NCBI GenBank assembly: GCA_958295875.1
Contig: OY282379.1
Location: 2,695,046-2,759,045, forward strand
DNA length: 64,000 nucleotides
Source of the DNA: an uncultured Pseudomonadales bacterium
GTDB lineage: Bacteria; Pseudomonadota; Gammaproteobacteria; Pseudomonadales; Azotimanducaceae
Reading direction: 5' to 3'
Numbering within the stretch: position 1 is the first letter of the stretch; each line of letters begins with the position of its first letter. Under the pieces are notes generated by a model. It worked only from the letters and a program-made list of their open reading frames with translations. It searched no databases and had not been told where the DNA came from. The position numbers and the translations under genes were made by a program. Shown piece after piece: positions 60,435-64,000 of this stretch.

Positions 60435-62054
60435 CTACGCGGCCCGCGCCACCTCGAAGGCGGCGATGTTGCGGTCCTCCCGGCTGAACTCCACGCCGAT
60501 CAGATGCACCGGCCGGCCTAGGCGCAGGTACTTGTCGGCGGAGCCTTCAGCCGGGGAGCGCGAGGGGCTTGCCCCTCGCATGGAAGAGCGCCCCTTGTCC
60601 TTGATTTGGGCCAGTGCCCGCCCCGAAGACTCTTTCCCCACCGACTTGAACTCGAAAACGTAAACCCCGCTTTCAGAGCGCACCACCATGTCCGCTCGGC
60701 CGCCGCTGGCGCTCTCCTCCGCAACCAAGTCTAGGCCCTGCGACGCGAAGTACGAATAGACCACGCTGGCGTAGTAGCCCTCGTAGTCCCGGATGTTGTT
60801 CCGGGTGTGCCATTGGTGGGGAACGCCGGCGAAGACGGCCCGCAGCAGGGCCTCTAGGCCGGCGAAGTCGTTGTCCGCCAGCAGCCGGCGCAGCGACGCC
60901 TTCTGCGCCAGCCGCCGCGCGGCGTCTGGCAGCAGCGCCACGAGCAGGCGCTCGTTCAGGCTTTGGCGCACCTCGCGGTTCGGGTACCCCAGCCGGTATT
61001 GGGACAAGCCGTTCTCCGCGTCCTCGCCAGTGATCGTCAGATAGCCGGTCTGGAACAGCAGCGCCTCGACGGACATCTCGTCAATGTCGAAGGCGGACAG
61101 CAGGGCCTCCGTGCCGACCATGCCCTCCAGGTCCGGCGTGGGGACGCCGCGCCGCAGCAGGGTGTCGATGAGGAACTTCGGCGAGCCGGTCTCGAACCAG
61201 TGCGCCTTGAACTTGCGCTGCCGGAACAGCAGCAGGATGTCGAAGGGGTTGTAGACCTTCTCTTCGCCAAGCCAGCTGTAGCCGTTGTACCAGCGGCGCA
61301 CCTCGCCGCGGTCCAAGCCCAGAAGCTCCGGCGCGAACACTTCGTCCAAGTCCCGTTCCGTGTAGCCGCAAATGGCGGAGTAGGCTGGATCAAGCGTGAT
61401 GTCCATGAGGTTGTTCAGGCCGGAGAAGATGCTGACCTTTGCGAACTTGCTCACTCCCGTCAGCAAAGTGAACTCGATGTGCGCGTCGCAGGACTTGATG
61501 ACGGAGTACAGCCCGCGCAGGAAGCTGCGGTTGGCGCGGGCCACCTCCGGCGTTCCCAACGCATCCAGAATCGGCTTGTCGTACTCATCGACCAAGACCG
61601 CCACCCGCCGGCCGCTGCGTTCGCGCAGCTCCGCAATCAGCCGGCGAAAGCGGGCCGGGGCGCTGCCGCTGCCGACGGCGATGCCGGCGCTCCTCTCAAT
61701 GGCCTCCAACTGCAGCGTCAAGTCCTCCGACAGCCAGCCTGGCTGCTCGAAGTCGCCGCTCCCGAAGTCCAGCCGCAGCACCGGGTGGGGCCGGCCCCAG
61801 TCCCATCGGTCGTGGATGGCCAGCCCCCGGAACAGCTCCTCGCTGCCCTCGAACAACTCCTTGATGGTGTCCAGCAGCAGGCTCTTGCCGAAGCGCCGCG
61901 GGCGGGACAGGAAGTAGTGCTTGCCGCCGTCCGTCATGCGCTGGACGTGGGCGGTCTTGTCCACGTAGTAGTAGCCTTCCCCGCGAACTTCCCGGAAGGT
62001 CTGGATGCCGATGGGCAGCTTGCGCTTGGCGGCGCCGTCGTCGGGGGCGCTCAT
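60435..62054 (-). CDS. AAA-ATPase-like protein with PD-(D/E)XK nuclease domain (DUF1703 type)
   Basis: About 539 residues: N-terminus LPIGIQTFREVRGEGYYYVD (the standard start of the AAA-ATPase-like family), P-loop FLSRPRRFGKSLLLDTIKEL, Walker-B-like RRVAVLVDEYDKPILDAL, and a C-terminal PD-(D/E)XK_9 nuclease core: GGRADMVVRSESGVYVFEFK (D...E-x-K). These proteins are numerous in symbiont and gut genomes and have no settled function. The ATG at 62054 fits the family; the open frame upstream runs antisense through the repeat and is not coding. It lies within the peptide cluster and seems to have inserted between a leader remnant and the GT gene. Confidence 0.85.
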   Translation of the reverse strand: MSAPDDGAAKRKLPIGIQTFREVRGEGYYYVDKTAHVQRMTDGGKHYFLSRPRRFGKSLLLDTIKELFEGSEELFRGLAIHDRWDWGRPHPVLRLDFGSGDFEQPGWLSEDLTLQLEAIERSAGIAVGSGSAPARFRRLIAELRERSGRRVAVLVDEYDKPILDALGTPEVARANRSFLRGLYSVIKSCDAHIEFTLLTGVSKFAKVSIFSGLNNLMDITLDPAYSAICGYTERDLDEVFAPELLGLDRGEVRRWYNGYSWLGEEKVYNPFDILLLFRQRKFKAHWFETGSPKFLIDTLLRRGVPTPDLEGMVGTEALLSAFDIDEMSVEALLFQTGYLTITGEDAENGLSQYRLGYPNREVRQSLNERLLVALLPDAARRLAQKASLRRLLADNDFAGLEALLRAVFAGVPHQWHTRNNIRDYEGYYASVVYSYFASQGLDLVAEESASGGRADMVVRSESGVYVFEFKSVGKESSGRALAQIKDKGRSSMRGASPSRSPAEGSADKYLRLGRPVHLIGVEFSREDRNIAAFEVARAA

Positions 62055-62072
62055 GCCCGCATTGTAGCCCTT

Positions 62073-62267
62073 CGCCGGGCCGATGCGCCGAAGACGTCTT
62101 GGAGCAAGCCAGCCATGCGAAAGATGGCATATGGAGGCAAACTCTCGATCAGAGACACCGGCGACGTCCCAGCCAGGGCGGCGCCTGCGAGCCATGCGCT
62201 GGCGGAGCGCTACGAGCGGCGCAAGGGCATCGCCCCCGCCGCCCGGGTGGGCGACCGGCTGCTCTAG
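62073..62267 (+). pseudogene. Precursor-leader remnant joined to a copy of the TPR 3' end
   Basis: Frame reads ADAPKTSWSKPAMRKMAYG and, after a short novel stretch, ASHALAERYERRKGIAPAAR ending at a stop. The first part matches the leader ADAPKKPW-x-KP of precursor A; the second is the last 25 codons of the TPR gene at 54 kb. No complete core is present. It is a fourth degraded copy and shows that copying and rearrangement of the cassette happened more than once. Confidence 0.6.
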
Positions 62268-62304
62268 GGAGGTCTCCAAGCGCTAATCCCTGCCCCGCTC
62301 AAGC

Positions 62305-62333
62305 ATCTTTTGGCCGTTCGTCGGCGCTACAAT
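62305..62333 (+). promoter_or_regulatory. Candidate promoter of precursor B
   Basis: TACAAT (62328-62333) with ATCTTT 17 bases upstream, as in the repeat copy at 54171-54199. The stretch between is the best conserved part of the duplicated block. Confidence 0.5.
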
Positions 62334-62435
62334 GCTTCGAGTAGGGCTGCAAGGACATGAAGGCAGACATGGGCAGACATGGCGCGACACAGCCCCCGGT
62401 AGCTGTAGCCGATGTGCGCGTAGCTTTGCCGGCCG

Positions 62436-62555
62436 ATGCGCCAGAAGAAACCTTGGGCCAAGCCGACCATCCGGACACCGGACAGCGAAGTCCCGTTTGG
62501 CACAGATTGCACCGGCGTGAGAATTGAAAACTCCACATATCGGCTAGTTTCCTGA
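62436..62555 (+). CDS. Lasso-like peptide precursor B (short leader)
   Basis: A 39-residue frame: MRQ, then the leader KKPWAKPTIRTPDSEVPF and the core GTDCTGVRIENSTYRLVS. The leader W-x-x-P-x-I is intact but V-D-G becomes P-D-S, and the Gly common to the other two is lost. The core has G-x-D, Glu at position 10 from that Gly, Tyr and a terminal Ser. There is a single Cys. No good ribosome site precedes the ATG; the long upstream part (poly-C leader) is cut off by stops. It lies nine bases before the oxygenase gene, so the two form one operon. Confidence 0.6.
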   Translation: MRQKKPWAKPTIRTPDSEVPFGTDCTGVRIENSTYRLVS

Positions 62556-62564
62556 CGCTCGGTC

Positions 62565-63188
62565 ATGACCCTTGAATGCGCAGTCACGGCGCCCGAGATC
62601 AACCGCGAGCCGGCGGCCTTGCCGCGAGTCGAAAAACCGGCCTTGGTGCGGCATCTTGGGGCGGTTGACGTCGAGACGCTCCGGTGCAACGTTGAGCGGC
62701 TGTCCGAAAGGGTGTGGCGGCAGGAAGACGCGGCCAAGGAAAATGATTACTTTTGCTTCGCCTTCACGCGCCACGTCGTGTTCCGGTTCATCGACGGCAA
62801 TCAAACGCCACTCTGTTTCTACTCGAACCCCATCTGGGCGGTTTGGCAGCGGATTCTGCTGCCGGTCATGGCGCAGGCGGCGGCGCCCTACGGGTACGCC
62901 AAGCCGGTCTACCCCAAGGCGATGCTGGCGCGGCTTGAGGCGGGCCGCGGCATTGACCGCCATGTGGACGGGGCTGGCTCGCACCCGGTGACGCACCGCA
63001 TCCACGTCCCCTTGCAGACCAACCCGCGAGCCACGCTGACCGTGCGCGACACAGACTTCCGGCTTCAGGCCGGACACGCCTATGAGGTGAACAATCTGGT
63101 CCCGCACGGCGCGTTCAACGGCGGCGACCAAGACCGCGTCCACTTCATCTTCGAGGTGTTCGAGGCCGAGGGAGCGACCTTGGCGTGA
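62565..63188 (+). CDS. Aspartyl/asparaginyl beta-hydroxylase-like Fe(II)/2-oxoglutarate oxygenase
   Basis: A 207-residue enzyme with the facial triad and 2-oxoglutarate Arg: IDRHVDGAGSHPVTHRIHVP (H133, D135), LVPHGAFNGGDQDRVHFIFE (H181, R191). This is the aspartyl/asparaginyl beta-hydroxylase fold, which hydroxylates the beta carbon of Asp or Asn residues. A related enzyme is known to hydroxylate Asp in a lasso peptide. The G-x-D Asp or the Glu-Asn pair in precursor B are possible substrates. It lies directly between the precursor and a kinase-like gene (GTGA overlap). Confidence 0.8.
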   Translation: MTLECAVTAPEINREPAALPRVEKPALVRHLGAVDVETLRCNVERLSERVWRQEDAAKENDYFCFAFTRHVVFRFIDGNQTPLCFYSNPIWAVWQRILLPVMAQAAAPYGYAKPVYPKAMLARLEAGRGIDRHVDGAGSHPVTHRIHVPLQTNPRATLTVRDTDFRLQAGHAYEVNNLVPHGAFNGGDQDRVHFIFEVFEAEGATLA

Positions 63189-64000
63189 GCCGCCCGCTCC
63201 ACCGCTACGCGGCCTACGGGCTGCGGGTGCAATCGCCCATCGCGCTGCCCTTTGCCCCCGCTTCCAGCACGCCGGACCACGAGCCGGACGTCACCATCCG
63301 CGTCGGCGCGGCGCCCCCGGCCCTGCCCGCGCCCATGGACAAGCGCGGGCATTGGGAAAGCGCGCCCGGCGCGTTCCTGCTCAACGTGGACGGGGTGGCC
63401 CGGTATCTGGTCACGGCAGGCCGCGACATCTTGGTCGAGCCGCGCGGCGGCGGCGACCGCGACATGGGCGTGTTCCTCGCCGGATCGGTGTTTGCCGCGC
63501 TGCTGCAGCAACGCGGCGTCGTCACCTTCCACGCCAGCGCCATCGAGACCGGGTCCGGTGCCGTGCTGTTCCTCGGCCGCTCCGGCGACGGCAAGTCTTC
63601 GCTGCTCGCGGCGATGGTGCAGCGGGGGCACGCCATGCTCGCCGATGACGTCGCTGGCGTCGTCCTGGACCGCGGCGGACGTCCGACGGCGCTGTCCGCG
63701 TTTCCCTGCGCGCGCCTGTGGGCGGACGCCTTGGACGAATTGGGCTGGCAGGCCCCGACGCGGGGCCGCGTGCGGGAAGGCTTGGAGAAGTACTTGGCGC
63801 CAGTGGAGCGGTTCCGCGCCACCCCCTTGGCCGTGCGCGCCGCCTACATGCTGACGCCTTCCCCCGGGAGCGGCATCGAGGTCGAGCCATGCACGCGCCC
63901 CGCGGCCTTCGAGCGTCTGTCGAGCAGGTACACCTACCGCAAGCGATACCTGTCCGGGCTCGGCCAGCGCCCGGCCCACTTTCGCGCCGTCACGGCAATG
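63185..64000 (+). CDS. HPr-kinase-like protein of the peptide cluster, C-terminus cut by window edge
   Basis: The first 272 codons are present and open. N-terminus VSRPLHRYAAYGLRVQSPIA; P-loop LGRSGDGKSSLLAA (about 131-142), paired Asp MLADDVAGVVLD (about 154), and FHASAIETG before it. This is the HPr kinase/phosphorylase-like fold of peptide-cluster kinases, which act on the C-terminal Ser of lasso precursors. All three precursors end in Ser, in accordance with that. Start GTG overlaps the oxygenase stop. The gene continues past the right edge, and the missing RRE and protease genes may follow it. Confidence 0.82.
   Translation, partial: MSRPLHRYAAYGLRVQSPIALPFAPASSTPDHEPDVTIRVGAAPPALPAPMDKRGHWESAPGAFLLNVDGVARYLVTAGRDILVEPRGGGDRDMGVFLAGSVFAALLQQRGVVTFHASAIETGSGAVLFLGRSGDGKSSLLAAMVQRGHAMLADDVAGVVLDRGGRPTALSAFPCARLWADALDELGWQAPTRGRVREGLEKYLAPVERFRATPLAVRAAYMLTPSPGSGIEVEPCTRPAAFERLSSRYTYRKRYLSGLGQRPAHFRAVTAM

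Larger units (their letters stand above)
62172..62555 (+). repeat. Segmental repeat, copy 2: TPR 3' end, promoter and precursor
   Basis: Matches 54042-54455 through the TPR tail, the trailer, the TACAAT promoter region, the leader and the core. The C tract is shortened to five. A one-base insertion at the gcgcc-aag junction leaves the leader readable only from the internal ATG at 62436. Confidence 0.75.

Noticed and set aside
1..64000. CRISPR array, rRNA, tRNA or prophage
   Set aside because: No regularly spaced direct repeats, rRNA-like stretches, tRNA clover-leaf sequences or phage structural genes were seen.

Overview
The window is G+C-rich, densely coded bacterial chromosome, most likely from a gammaproteobacterium. 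That placement is an inference from the look of the hpt, cysE, mnmH, ppk/ppx, nudL and msrA proteins; no rRNA or marker phylogeny was possible. Many genes are broken (transposase, rmuC, Sel1 and Fn3 remnants, frameshifted ATPase and kinase), and one stretch (about 8.2-9.8 kb) is visibly richer in A+T. This fits a genome with accessory islands and ongoing decay. No rRNA, tRNA or CRISPR array was seen.

Layout. 0-1.2 kb: hpt end and an MscS channel. 1.4-5.5 kb: a two-NTPase operon (frameshifted KAP ATPase, then NACHT-LRR) followed by a retropepsin-like protease, a likely defence island. 5.5-12.3 kb: debris and accessory genes, ending in a RelE/HigB-type toxin with an HTH-ImmA/IrrE antitoxin. 12.4-18.4 kb: cysE and a surface-glycan block (ELM1-type and GT4 glycosyltransferases, two methyltransferases). 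18.4-29.4 kb: secreted proteins, a single-chain acyl-CoA carboxylase, a copper amine oxidase, two crotonases and a LysR regulator with hairpins in its intergenic region. 29.5-33.3 kb: a second defence-like group (Dam-type methylase, AAA ATPase with DUF4276 protein, DUF7669-like protein, HicB-like protein). 33.3-54.1 kb: core and catabolic genes, including a cystathionine beta-synthase-like enzyme, CaiB/crotonase, mnmH, msrA, nudL, ppk/ppx, a flavin-dependent oxygenase with reductase, and two transglutaminase-fold lipoproteins.

54.1-64.0 kb is the most unusual part: a multi-copy gene cluster for a ribosomally made, modified peptide that looks lasso-like. Three precursor genes share a leader with a W-x-x-P-x-I recognition motif and a D-G/S-E-V stretch, but have different cores. 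Every core has G-x-D at its start, one Glu 8-9 residues after that Gly, a nearby Tyr, and a C-terminal Ser. Two of the genes carry long poly-C tracts (20 and 21 C) inside the leader codons, and one of these is out of frame by one base. Around them are an asparagine-synthetase-like macrolactam synthetase, two HPr-kinase-like proteins (one broken), a glycosyltransferase-sulfotransferase fusion, an Asp/Asn beta-hydroxylase-like oxygenase, and decayed copies and scars. The leader-binding (RRE) and leader-protease proteins are not in the window; the right-hand operon runs off the edge and may carry them.

Working together: the precursor would be leader-processed, ring-closed by the AsnB-like enzyme, and decorated by hydroxylation, phosphorylation of the terminal Ser, sulfation and glycosylation. 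Each precursor sits directly before its own tailoring genes, and a repeat that includes the 3' end of the upstream TPR gene shows how the cassettes were copied.
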